Under the pieces are notes generated by a model, which did no database searches, had not been told where the DNA came from, and saw nothing but the letters and a program-made list of their open reading frames with translations. From Streptomyces marianii (GTDB taxonomy: Bacteria > Actinomycetota > Actinomycetes > Streptomycetales > Streptomycetaceae), in the NCBI RefSeq assembly GCF_005795905.1, contig NZ_VAWE01000001.1, positions 4,076,001 to 4,140,000 on the forward strand: a stretch of 64,000 bases of DNA, given 5' to 3'. This document shows positions 17,284 through 24,966 of the stretch, piece after piece; within the stretch, counting starts at the first letter, position 1; each line of letters begins with the position of its first letter. A program made the translations under genes and the position numbers.

Positions 17284-18342
17284 GTGCCGCGCTCATCTGC
17301 TATTGCCCCACCCCCGATCGGCCCACCACCCCTCGCCGCGCTGCTGCGCCGGTACGAGGACGCCGGCGAACCCCTCTCCTGCGAACCCGTCACCCAGGGC
17401 CTGCTGAACCGCGGTTACCGGCTCGCCACCACACGCGGCGCCTACTTCCTCAAGCAGCACGTCGACGAGCCGACCGCCGACCGCGAGACCATCGCCCGCC
17501 AGCACCGGGCGGTCCGCCGCCTCCAGTCGCTCGGTGTTCCCGTCGCCCCGCCCGTGGCCGACAGGTCCGGCGACACAGTGGCCGTGATCGGCGGCCGCTG
17601 CTACGCCCTGCACCCCTGGGTGAACGGCCGTCACCGCCGCGGGGCCCAGCTCACCACCCTCGAGTCCCGCCGGCTGGGCGCCCTCCTCGGCTTGGTGCAC
17701 ACCGGCCTGGAGCGGGTCATGGACGCGGAGCCGGGGGGACGCCGAAGTACGGTACGACCGCACGAGAGCGCGGATCCCGAGGAGACCTTCGCCCTCATCG
17801 ACGCTCTGCTGGAGCTGGCCCGCACCCATCGCCCCGGGGACAGTTTCGACGTCCTCGCCGAGCACCGGCTGCTGGAGCGCCGCGCCCTGCTCGAAGGGCA
17901 TGCGCACCGCCGGCCGCCGCCGGCCGCCGCCGGCGGCTGGGTGCACGGCGACTTCCACCCGCTCAACCTGCTCTACCGGGGCGACCACCGAGGTGCGGAG
18001 CCGGCCGCGATCGTCGACTGGGACCGGCTGGGCGTCCAGCCGCGGGCCGAGGAGGCCGTGAGGGCCGCGGCGATCTTCTTCGTCCGGCCCTCGGGCCGGC
18101 TGGAGCTGGGCAAGGTACGGGCCTACGCGCACGCCTACCGGCGGGCGGCCGGGGCCGACGCGGCGGAACTCGCCGCCGCCGTGCACCGGGTGTGGTGGGA
18201 GCGGCTCAACGACTTCTGGATACTGCGCTGGCGCTACCAGCTGCACGACCGAAGGGCCGACCCGCAGTTCCCTGCGGTGTCGGCCCTGGCGGTGTGGTGG
18301 ACGCGGGAGTACGAGGCGGTCTGCGAGGCCTTCGCCGGCTGA
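17284..18342 (+). CDS. APH-family phosphotransferase
   Basis: A 352-residue protein from GTG 17284 of the choline/aminoglycoside/homoserine kinase-like fold. The catalytic loop is WVHGDFHPLNLLY and the metal-binding Asp is in IVDWDRLG. The N-lobe has YFLKQHVDEP with the ATP-binding Lys. The homoserine-kinase-like length and the HGDFHPLN loop do not reveal the substrate, and there is no sign of an antibiotic-resistance context. TAACAT just upstream is a possible -10. Convergent with the kinase gene at 18371, leaving 28 bases. Confidence 0.88.
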   Translation: MPRSSAIAPPPIGPPPLAALLRRYEDAGEPLSCEPVTQGLLNRGYRLATTRGAYFLKQHVDEPTADRETIARQHRAVRRLQSLGVPVAPPVADRSGDTVAVIGGRCYALHPWVNGRHRRGAQLTTLESRRLGALLGLVHTGLERVMDAEPGGRRSTVRPHESADPEETFALIDALLELARTHRPGDSFDVLAEHRLLERRALLEGHAHRRPPPAAAGGWVHGDFHPLNLLYRGDHRGAEPAAIVDWDRLGVQPRAEEAVRAAAIFFVRPSGRLELGKVRAYAHAYRRAAGADAAELAAAVHRVWWERLNDFWILRWRYQLHDRRADPQFPAVSALAVWWTREYEAVCEAFAG

Positions 18343-18370
18343 CGGCGCCGACCGGGCGGCCCTCCCCGGG

Positions 18371-19999
18371 TCAGCCCGGCGTGGTTCCGGTGGTGGTGCC
18401 GGCGTCCGCGCCCGCGTCCGTACCGGTCGTCGTGCCCGCGTCCGTGCCCGTGCTCGTACCGGCATCGGTACCGGTGGTGGTGCCGGCGTCGGTGCCGGTC
18501 GTCGTGCCCGCGTCCGTACCGGTGGACGTGCCCTCCGTCGTGCCCTCGCTGGTGTTGCCCTCCGTCGTCCCGTCCGTGGTGCCCTCGGTGTCCGACGGGG
18601 TGTCGCTCGGGTCGTGGCTCGGGCTCTGCGGCTGCGACGGCGGCGGTTCCTGCCGGGAAGGACGGTCGCTCGGCGGCCATTGGCCCTGGTTGCCGTTCGT
18701 GCCCTGGTCCTCCTCCTCTTCCTCCTCGGATTGCTCCTCCGAGGGGGTCGGCGAAAGGTCGGACTGGGTCGGGGTGTCGGAGACCTTCTGGTCGTCCTTC
18801 GGCTGCGTGCCGGGGTTGCCCGCCCGGTCCAGCGCGAAGGCCACACCCGCCACGACCGCGATCACCGCGAGCGCGACGAACAGCCACACCTTGCCCCTTC
18901 CGCCCCTGCCGCCGCCGGGCCCGGCGGCGTACGCGCCGTCTTCCGGATTGCGCGGCGGGAGGAGCGGGCCCTTCGAGGTCTCCCCGTGGTGCGGATGCCC
19001 CATGACCGCCGTCGCGCCCATGCCCTGCGCCGGGGTGTGGCCGCCCTCGTGCATCTCGACCGGGCCGGTGTTCCAGGCACCCGTGTGGCTGCCCTGCTGC
19101 TGCAGCATCTGCAACCCGTACTGCAGGAGCGCCCGCATCTCCTCGGCGCTCTGGAACCGGTCGTCGGGGTCCTTGGCCAGCGCGCGCATCGCGAGCCCGT
19201 CCAGCTCCGGCGGGGCCACGTCCGAGACCTCGGAAGGGGGCACCGGCATGTCCTGGACGTGCTGGTAGACGACGGACAACGGTGTCTCGCCGGTGAACGG
19301 CGGGCGCAGCGCGAGCAGTTCGTAGAGCAGACAGCCCGTGGCGTACAGGTCCGAGCGGTGGTCGACGGCCTTGCCGAGCGCCTGCTCCGGGGAGAGGTAC
19401 TGGGGCGTGCCCATGACCATGCCGGTCTGGGTCATCGTCGTCGAAGCGCCGTGCAGCGCACGGGCGATGCCGAAGTCCATCACCTTGACCGCGCCGCTGT
19501 TGGTGATGATGACGTTCGCCGGCTTGATGTCGCGGTGGACGATGCCGTGCTGGTGCGAGTACGCGAGTGCCTCGAGGACGCCGGAGACGATGATGAGCGC
19601 CTGCTCCGGCGGCGGCGCCTCGGCGTTGATCAGCAGATCGCGGATGGTGTGGCCCTCGACCAGCTCCATCACGATGTACGGCACGGACTGCCCGTCCACG
19701 ACGTCCTCGCCGGAGTCGTACACCGCCACGATGGCATGGTGGTTGAGGCCCGCGACGGACTGCGCCTCGCGCGTGAAGCGCGCCTTGGACACCGGGTCCT
19801 CGGCCAGATCGGCACGGAGCAGCTTCACGGCGACGGTGCGGCCGAGCCGGACGTCCTCCGCCGCGAACACCTCGGCCATACCGCCCCGGCCGAGACGGTG
19901 GGTCAGTCGGTACCGGCCGTCGCCGACGAGCCCGCCGACGCCCCAGGAGTCAGCAGCATCCGACACTCCGCCGCCATGTGGTCCGGATTCGGGTGCCAT
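18371..19999 (-). CDS. Transmembrane Ser/Thr protein kinase without PASTA domains
   Basis: A 542-residue Hanks-type kinase. Its kinase domain covers about residues 30-290, with the glycine loop LGRGGMAEV, catalytic HRDIKPANV, DFG, and the activation-segment GTPQYLSPEQ. A linker, one transmembrane helix (VWLFVALAVIAVVAGVAFAL) and a long extracellular Ser/Thr/Glu-rich tail follow, ending in about five copies of TGTDAGT[T/S]. There is no recognisable sensor fold outside. It is divergent from a second kinase of the same family at 20302. From memory this matches the pkaF-like region of Streptomyces. Confidence 0.93.
   Translation of the reverse strand: MAPESGPHGGGVSDAADSWGVGGLVGDGRYRLTHRLGRGGMAEVFAAEDVRLGRTVAVKLLRADLAEDPVSKARFTREAQSVAGLNHHAIVAVYDSGEDVVDGQSVPYIVMELVEGHTIRDLLINAEAPPPEQALIIVSGVLEALAYSHQHGIVHRDIKPANVIITNSGAVKVMDFGIARALHGASTTMTQTGMVMGTPQYLSPEQALGKAVDHRSDLYATGCLLYELLALRPPFTGETPLSVVYQHVQDMPVPPSEVSDVAPPELDGLAMRALAKDPDDRFQSAEEMRALLQYGLQMLQQQGSHTGAWNTGPVEMHEGGHTPAQGMGATAVMGHPHHGETSKGPLLPPRNPEDGAYAAGPGGGRGGRGKVWLFVALAVIAVVAGVAFALDRAGNPGTQPKDDQKVSDTPTQSDLSPTPSEEQSEEEEEEDQGTNGNQGQWPPSDRPSRQEPPPSQPQSPSHDPSDTPSDTEGTTDGTTEGNTSEGTTEGTSTGTDAGTTTGTDAGTTTGTDAGTSTGTDAGTTTGTDAGADAGTTTGTTPG
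18380..18540. repeat. 24-base-period tandem repeats in the kinase tail
   Basis: The 3' end of the kinase gene consists of degenerate 24-base units encoding TGTDAGTT. The units differ mostly at third codon positions, suggesting old repeats held by selection on the protein. Length variation between strains would be expected. Confidence 0.75.
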
Positions 20000-20218
20000 C
20001 AGTCCTCGCCGTCGTGTCTTGCCGCGCTGCGCGCGAGCGGCATCTCTCGGTGGTTCGACACGTCACGCTACAGGCTTCCGGCGACACGCCGGTCCGAGAT
20101 GGACCGGTAGCCGGACCCGTTGCCGGTGGGCCGGAGCACATAAGTCCGGTTCCTGTAACGCTTGCGAGACGCTTCTTGTGCGTACGGTCACGGAACGGGC
20201 ACCCGGCTTGACGTGTCA

Positions 20219-20232
20219 CTGCCCTCGGGCAG
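20219..20232. promoter_or_regulatory. Inverted repeat in the divergent kinase promoter region
   Basis: CTGCCC-TC-GGGCAG lies just after a -35-like TTGACG (about 20209) on the plus strand, upstream of the PASTA kinase. It could be an operator. The 302-base region 20000-20301 otherwise holds only promoters. Confidence 0.35.
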
Positions 20233-20301
20233 ACTTGCCACGTAATCCGGATCACCGCGGCCACCGCTCCACGGTGTGCGTGCCTAGGGGGAAGCACAGT
20301 C

Positions 20302-21921
20302 ATGAGCCAGGACGGCGCACAGGGCGGCCGCTACGCGGGCGGTTCGGTAGCGGGCGGCCGGTACCAGCTTCGCGACCTGCTCGGCGAAGGCGGGATGGCG
20401 TCGGTGTACCTCGCGTACGACAGCGCGCTGGACCGGCAGGTCGCCATCAAGACGCTCCACACCGAACTCGGCCGGGAACAGTCCTTCCGCGAGCGCTTCC
20501 GGCGCGAGGCCCAGGCCGTCGCCAAGCTGTCCCACACGAACATCGTGTCCGTCTTCGACACCGGTGAGGACGAGCTCAACGGCGCGCTCATGCCGTACAT
20601 CGTCATGGAGTACGTGGAGGGCAAGCCACTCGGCTCCGTCCTCCAGGAGGACACCCGGCAGTTCGGCGCGATGCCGGCCGACAAGGCGCTCAAGGTGACC
20701 GCCGACGTACTGGCAGCGCTGGAGACCAGCCATGAGATGGGCCTGGTCCACCGGGACATCAAGCCGGGCAACGTGATGATGACGAAGCGCGGCGTCGTCA
20801 AGGTCATGGACTTCGGTATCGCCCGCGCCATGCAGTCGGGCGTCACGTCGATGACGCAGACCGGCATGGTCGTCGGTACTCCGCAGTACCTGTCTCCCGA
20901 GCAGGCCCTCGGACGCGGCGTCGACGCCCGCTCCGACCTGTACTCGGTCGGCATCATGCTCTTCCAGTTGCTGACGGGCCGGCTGCCGTTCGACGCGGAC
21001 TCGCCGCTGGCGATCGCGTACGCGCACGTCCAGGAGGAGCCGGTCGCCCCGTCCTCCATCAACCGCTCGGTGACCCCGGCGATGGACGCCCTGGTCGCAC
21101 GGGCGCTGAAGAAGAACCCGAACGAGCGCTTCCCGAGCGCCGCCGCCATGCGCGACGAGTGCCTGCGGGTCGCGGGCGCGGGCCAGACGCACGCCCCCGT
21201 GATCGTGCAGGGCGCTCCGACGACGAACAGCGGCTCGGGCGTCGCGTCCGCGGTGTTCCCGCCGGTGGACCAGTCGGCCCCGGCCCCGGGCCCGGGCAGC
21301 GTCCAGCAGCCCTACCAGCCCGGCCCGTACGGCCCGTCGACGCCGGCCCCCGGCCCGGTGCACGGCCCCACCCCGGGCTACGGCTATCCGCAGCAGGCCC
21401 CGGCCTACCAGACCCAGGCCCCGGTGCCCCCGGCGTACCAGCTCTCCCCCCACCAGGCCGCCGCCCCCGCACCGTCCGGAGGCGGCAGGCGGAGCACGCC
21501 GCTGATCGTCGGCTCGATCGTGGTGGCGCTCCTCGCGGTCGGCGGAGTGGTCACGGCGCTCACCCTGAACGGCGGCGACGAGGGCGGAGGCGGCGCCGAC
21601 CCGTCGGTCTCGGAGCCGGCCGTCGCGGGCCACAAGCCGCCGGAGCGCAACCGCACGATGGACACGGACGAGTGCACGGACGCACAGGAGGACAGCGACG
21701 ACCCGGCGAAGGTCCGGGCGCCCAGCTTCACCTACAAGGACGTGATCTCCGTCAAGTCGTGCCTGCAGGCCGCGGGCTGGAAGTTCAAGGTCACGGAGAA
21801 GGACGACCCCCAGTTCGCCGAGGACCAGGTCATCGACCAGTTCCCCACGGAGGGCACCGCCGTGGTGCCGGGCAACCAGACCTTCGAGCTGACGGTCGGC
21901 ACGGGGAACCCGGGGTACTAG
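20302..21921 (+). CDS. Ser/Thr protein kinase with one PASTA domain
   Basis: A 539-residue kinase. The kinase domain (about 20-290) has LGEGGMASV, VAIKTLHTEL, catalytic HRDIKPGNV, DFG and GTPQYLSPEQ. A Pro/Ala/Gln-rich juxtamembrane linker follows, then a transmembrane helix near 410-430 (LIVGSIVVALLAVGGVV). A single PASTA-like domain from about 470 (SVKSCLQAAGWKFKV, DQFPTEGTAVVPGN) should bind muropeptide or cell-wall material outside. PknB-type kinases with four PASTA repeats control division; this one-repeat form is probably a different sensor. Divergent from the partner kinase. Confidence 0.94.
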   Translation: MSQDGAQGGRYAGGSVAGGRYQLRDLLGEGGMASVYLAYDSALDRQVAIKTLHTELGREQSFRERFRREAQAVAKLSHTNIVSVFDTGEDELNGALMPYIVMEYVEGKPLGSVLQEDTRQFGAMPADKALKVTADVLAALETSHEMGLVHRDIKPGNVMMTKRGVVKVMDFGIARAMQSGVTSMTQTGMVVGTPQYLSPEQALGRGVDARSDLYSVGIMLFQLLTGRLPFDADSPLAIAYAHVQEEPVAPSSINRSVTPAMDALVARALKKNPNERFPSAAAMRDECLRVAGAGQTHAPVIVQGAPTTNSGSGVASAVFPPVDQSAPAPGPGSVQQPYQPGPYGPSTPAPGPVHGPTPGYGYPQQAPAYQTQAPVPPAYQLSPHQAAAPAPSGGGRRSTPLIVGSIVVALLAVGGVVTALTLNGGDEGGGGADPSVSEPAVAGHKPPERNRTMDTDECTDAQEDSDDPAKVRAPSFTYKDVISVKSCLQAAGWKFKVTEKDDPQFAEDQVIDQFPTEGTAVVPGNQTFELTVGTGNPGY

Positions 21922-21928
21922 CTAGCTA

Positions 21929-22133
21929 GGGCGTGTTGCGAAAGTAGCTCCGTCCGCCCGCAGGGCGGGGCCTGCGGCGTCTGGTGCATGGGGCCTACCC
22001 CACCCCCTCGGCCCCGAGGGCCGGGGGAGGCCCCGTGCACCGGACGCCGCTCCTTGACGGGCAAACCCTGCCTGACGCGGCACCAGTGATCGCCAGACCT
22101 TGGGGACCGTGCGGCCGCACCGCCACACGCCCA
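21929..22133. repeat. Possible MITE-like intergenic repeat
   Basis: The segment starts with GGGCGTGT and ends with ACACGCCC, short terminal inverted repeats about 205 bases apart, with GC-rich hairpins between. I recall GGGCGTGTTGCGAAAGT as a common dispersed intergenic sequence in Streptomyces, which would fit a miniature element. No reading frame is evident. This plus the terminator below fills 21922-22305. Confidence 0.4.
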
Positions 22134-22148
22134 GGCGGGCTTCTCCTC

Positions 22149-22205
22149 TGAGAGTGAGTGGCCCTGAGAGTGAGTGGCCCGGCACGCGTTCGTGCCGGGC
22201 CACTC
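22149..22205. terminator. Strong hairpin with a duplicated left flank
   Basis: GAGTGGCCCGGCACG (22172-22186) pairs perfectly with CGTGCCGGGCCACTC (22191-22205) around loop CGTT. Just upstream, the 16-mer TGAGAGTGAGTGGCCC occurs twice in tandem (22149-22164, 22165-22180). It probably terminates transcription from the PASTA kinase gene. Confidence 0.75.
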
Positions 22206-22305
22206 TCCGCCAGACAGTCCGGTTTCGCCCGGGATGCCGGAAGTTCCCGACCATGTGACGCTGAGCCCGAAACCTCGGCGACCCGGCTCGGGAGGGGGTC
22301 ACCCC

Positions 22306-23202
22306 GTGACTCCGAAGCTCCGCACGCACTGCGCGACGACCCTCGCGGCACTGGTCCTCACCCTGCCCGTCGCGACGTACGCCTACGCCGACGGCCCCCT
22401 GACCCACTCCGCGGAGTCGCGCGGGGACGGCGAGGGCCGCGGACGGGGCGGCGAGGACGGCCGGTACGACGGGTCCGGGCGGTACGGCGGCGAGGAGCGC
22501 GGTGAACGTGGCCCGTACGGCGGTGACGGGCGCGACGGCAGCCGCCGGTACGGCCAGAGCACGCACGGCGAGGAGCGCGGGCGTTCCCGGACGCCGGGGG
22601 CAGGCGCGGATCACACCGGCCCCGACCGGAGGACACTCGCCGCCGGCGACCCGGCGCACGGCGCACCGTCACACCGGCGGGCCGACGGGGGCGCCGCACC
22701 GGAACAGGGCACGGGCACGGCCGGGGACCGCCCGCCGGCGGACCCCGGACGCTCCCGGGCGGCGCACGCACCACGCGGGAAGGCCGCCGAGCGACCCGAT
22801 CCGTCACCCACCCCGTCGCTGGCCGGGCGTCAGGCCGGCGAGGGCCGGCTGCGCCCCGGCCGGACCTCCGCGCCCTCACCCGACGCGTCGACGCCCCCCG
22901 GCCGGCACCACGACGACGGGCTCGGACACGGCCGCGACCCCGAGGAGGCCGCGACCGAGGAGGACACCACGCCGCACGACGAGAACACGGCCGAGGCCGA
23001 GGCCCACGCCGTGCCGGACTCCCCGTCTCCCTCGGAACCCACCCCTACGGACGACGCGTCTCCCGCCGCCGCGGGCAGGTCCCACCCGCGTCCCGTACCC
23101 CAGCCGCTCGAACGGCAGATCCCGGCGCTGACGCTGGGCGCCGGCTGTGCCCTCATGGGGCTGGGGCTGGGCTACATGGGGCTACGGCTGCGTCGCGGCT
23201 GA
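22306..23202 (+). CDS. Secreted, C-terminally anchored low-complexity protein
   Basis: A 298-residue protein from GTG 22306, with GGGAGGGGG upstream. A signal peptide (core TTLAALVLTLPVATYAYA) is followed by ~240 residues rich in Gly, Arg, Asp, Glu, Pro and His with no fold signature, then a C-terminal hydrophobic helix (TLGAGCALMGLGLGYMG) and a short basic tail. It would be exported and held in the membrane with a long disordered stalk in the wall. No LPxTG sortase motif is seen. Function unknown; a wall spacer or surface protein is possible. Confidence 0.75.
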   Translation: MTPKLRTHCATTLAALVLTLPVATYAYADGPLTHSAESRGDGEGRGRGGEDGRYDGSGRYGGEERGERGPYGGDGRDGSRRYGQSTHGEERGRSRTPGAGADHTGPDRRTLAAGDPAHGAPSHRRADGGAAPEQGTGTAGDRPPADPGRSRAAHAPRGKAAERPDPSPTPSLAGRQAGEGRLRPGRTSAPSPDASTPPGRHHDDGLGHGRDPEEAATEEDTTPHDENTAEAEAHAVPDSPSPSEPTPTDDASPAAAGRSHPRPVPQPLERQIPALTLGAGCALMGLGLGYMGLRLRRG

Positions 23203-23362
23203 GCCCGGGGACGCTCCCACGCCCTCCCCGTCCACCCGTTCGGGCGGTGCGCTCGTGCCGTTTCGTCCGGGTGCGTACGGCGGTGTCGTCCTCCCCGGGT
23301 TCGTGTGTCCCCCGTACGGACTACGCCGGACGTCCGCCTCAGGGCGGTTGGTCGCCGTCGGC

Positions 23363-23386
23363 ATACCCGGTATACATACTCGGTAT
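23363..23386. promoter_or_regulatory. Tandem ATAC[C/T]CGGTAT sites at the padR start
   Basis: ATACCCGGTAT (23363-23373) is a perfect odd palindrome and ATACTCGGTAT (23376-23386) a near copy 13 bases later, overlapping the padR ATG. The pair includes a TATACAT -10-like box. Position and symmetry suggest autoregulation by the PadR protein. Confidence 0.65.
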
Positions 23387-23999
23387 GTCGATCCGGCACG
23401 GGCTGCTCGCCCTCCTCGAACGCGGTCCCCGCTACGGTTCCCAGCTCCGCACGGAGTTCGAGTCCCGTACGGGGGCGACCTGGCCGCTCAACGTGGGCCA
23501 GGTCTACACGACCCTGAACCGGCTGGAGCGCGACGGAATGGTCGCGCAGGACGGCGAGGACGAGGCCGGCCACACGCTCTACGCCATCACCGGCGCCGGG
23601 CGGGCGGAGCTGCGGGCCTGGTTCGAACGGCCCGTCGACCGGACCAGCCCCGCGCGGGACGAGCTGGCCATCAAGCTCGCCATGGCGGTCGGCGCGCCGG
23701 CCGTCGACATCCGCGATGTCATCCAGTCCCAGCGCCGCCACACCGTGAAGGCGATGCAGGACTACACCCGTCTCAAGGCCCAGGCGCTGGAACCGGCGCC
23801 CGCCGACCGGGACGAGATCGCCTGGCTGCTCGTGCTGGAGCAGCTCATCTTCCAGACCGAGGCGGAAGCCCGCTGGCTCGACCACTGCGAGGCCCGGCTC
23901 ATCCGGCTCTCCGCGGCGGCGGAGCGGCACCCGGAGCCCGCACCCCCACCCGCCCCGGCTCCGGCACCCGCCCACGGACACCGGAGGAGGCCCGGCTGA
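23385..23999 (+). CDS. PadR-family regulator
   Basis: A 204-residue protein from ATG 23385. The PadR winged HTH begins at residue 1 (SIRHGLLALLERGPRYG, LNVGQVYTTLNRLERDGMV). A C-terminal helical dimer domain (ARDELAIKLAMAVG) follows, with a Pro/Ala-rich end. It lies directly before an ABC transporter operon and probably represses it and itself through the paired palindromes over its start. PadR regulators linked to FtsX-type ABC exporters are common in Streptomyces. Confidence 0.9.
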   Translation: MSIRHGLLALLERGPRYGSQLRTEFESRTGATWPLNVGQVYTTLNRLERDGMVAQDGEDEAGHTLYAITGAGRAELRAWFERPVDRTSPARDELAIKLAMAVGAPAVDIRDVIQSQRRHTVKAMQDYTRLKAQALEPAPADRDEIAWLLVLEQLIFQTEAEARWLDHCEARLIRLSAAAERHPEPAPPPAPAPAPAHGHRRRPG

Positions 24000-24216
24000 G
24001 CCCCGCCCCTGCTCGACAGGGGTCGCGTCCGGGTCCGGCGCCGACCCACCGGCGCCGGACGGGGTGAGGCAAGCGCCGTACGCCGGGCGCACTCGAACCC
24101 TTCTCCCGGCCCTCGCAGGAGGCCCGTTCGGGCCGTCCCGCCCCGGTGCCTCCCAGGCACTCGCCTTCCACATCCGCTCATGTACGCCTCACGCGTACGC
24201 CCAAGGGGGACCTCTC

Positions 24217-24966
24217 ATGTCCGACCATTCCCACCAGCCCCAGCAGCCCGTCCTGCAACTACGAAACCTGTCCCGGGTGCACGGCAGCGGTGCCACCGAG
24301 GTGCATGCACTGCGCGGTGTCGACCTCGATGTGTTCCCCGGTGAACTCGTCGCCGTCATGGGCCCGTCCGGCTCCGGGAAGTCCACGCTGCTGACGATCG
24401 CGGGCGGCCTCGACACACCGACGTCGGGCCAGGTGATCGTCGAGAACACCGACATCACCACCGCCGACCGCAGGACACTCGCCGCGCTGCGCCGGCGCAG
24501 CATCGGGTACGTCTTCCAGGACTACAACCTCATACCGGCGCTGACCGCCGCGGAGAACATCGCACTGCCCCGCGAACTCGACGGCCACTCCGCTCGCAGG
24601 GCCCGGAACGAGGCCGTCACGGCCCTCGACGAGATGGGTCTCGGCCATCTCGCCGACCGGTTCCCCGACGAGATGTCCGGCGGCCAGCAGCAGCGGGTGG
24701 CCATCGCCCGCGCGCTCGTCGGCGACCGCCGTCTGGTGCTCGCCGACGAACCGACCGGCGCTCTGGACTCCGAGACCGGTGAGTCCGTCCTCGCGCTGCT
24801 GCGCACGCGCTGCGACGCGGGAGCGGCGGGCATCCTCGTCACCCATGAGCCCCGCTTCGCCGCGTGGGCGGACCGGGTCGTCTTCCTCCGCGACGGCTCG
24901 GTGGTCGACCAGACCGTCCGCAGCGACGCGGACTCCCTGCTGAGTGGTCAGGCGGCCGAGCGGTGA
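24217..24966 (+). CDS. ABC transporter ATP-binding protein (MacB-type)
   Basis: A 249-residue ATPase from ATG 24217, with AAGGGGGA upstream. Walker A is GPSGSGKST, the Q-loop is in VFQDYNLIP, the signature MSGGQQQRVAIARAL and Walker B LVLADEPTGALD, with H-loop His in LVTHEP. It is the LolD/MacB type that pairs with FtsX-like permeases for export or membrane-stress functions. Its stop overlaps the permease start (GTGA), indicating coupled translation. Confidence 0.95.
   Translation: MSDHSHQPQQPVLQLRNLSRVHGSGATEVHALRGVDLDVFPGELVAVMGPSGSGKSTLLTIAGGLDTPTSGQVIVENTDITTADRRTLAALRRRSIGYVFQDYNLIPALTAAENIALPRELDGHSARRARNEAVTALDEMGLGHLADRFPDEMSGGQQQRVAIARALVGDRRLVLADEPTGALDSETGESVLALLRTRCDAGAAGILVTHEPRFAAWADRVVFLRDGSVVDQTVRSDADSLLSGQAAER

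Noticed and set aside
17284..18342. Antibiotic-resistance aminoglycoside phosphotransferase
   Set aside because: The fold matches but the protein looks like the general APH/choline-kinase-like family, and no resistance or biosynthetic context surrounds it.
18380..18540. Regular 24-base repeats as a possible CRISPR array
   Set aside because: They are contiguous, in frame and encode the TGTDAGTT tail of a kinase; there are no spacers and no cas genes.
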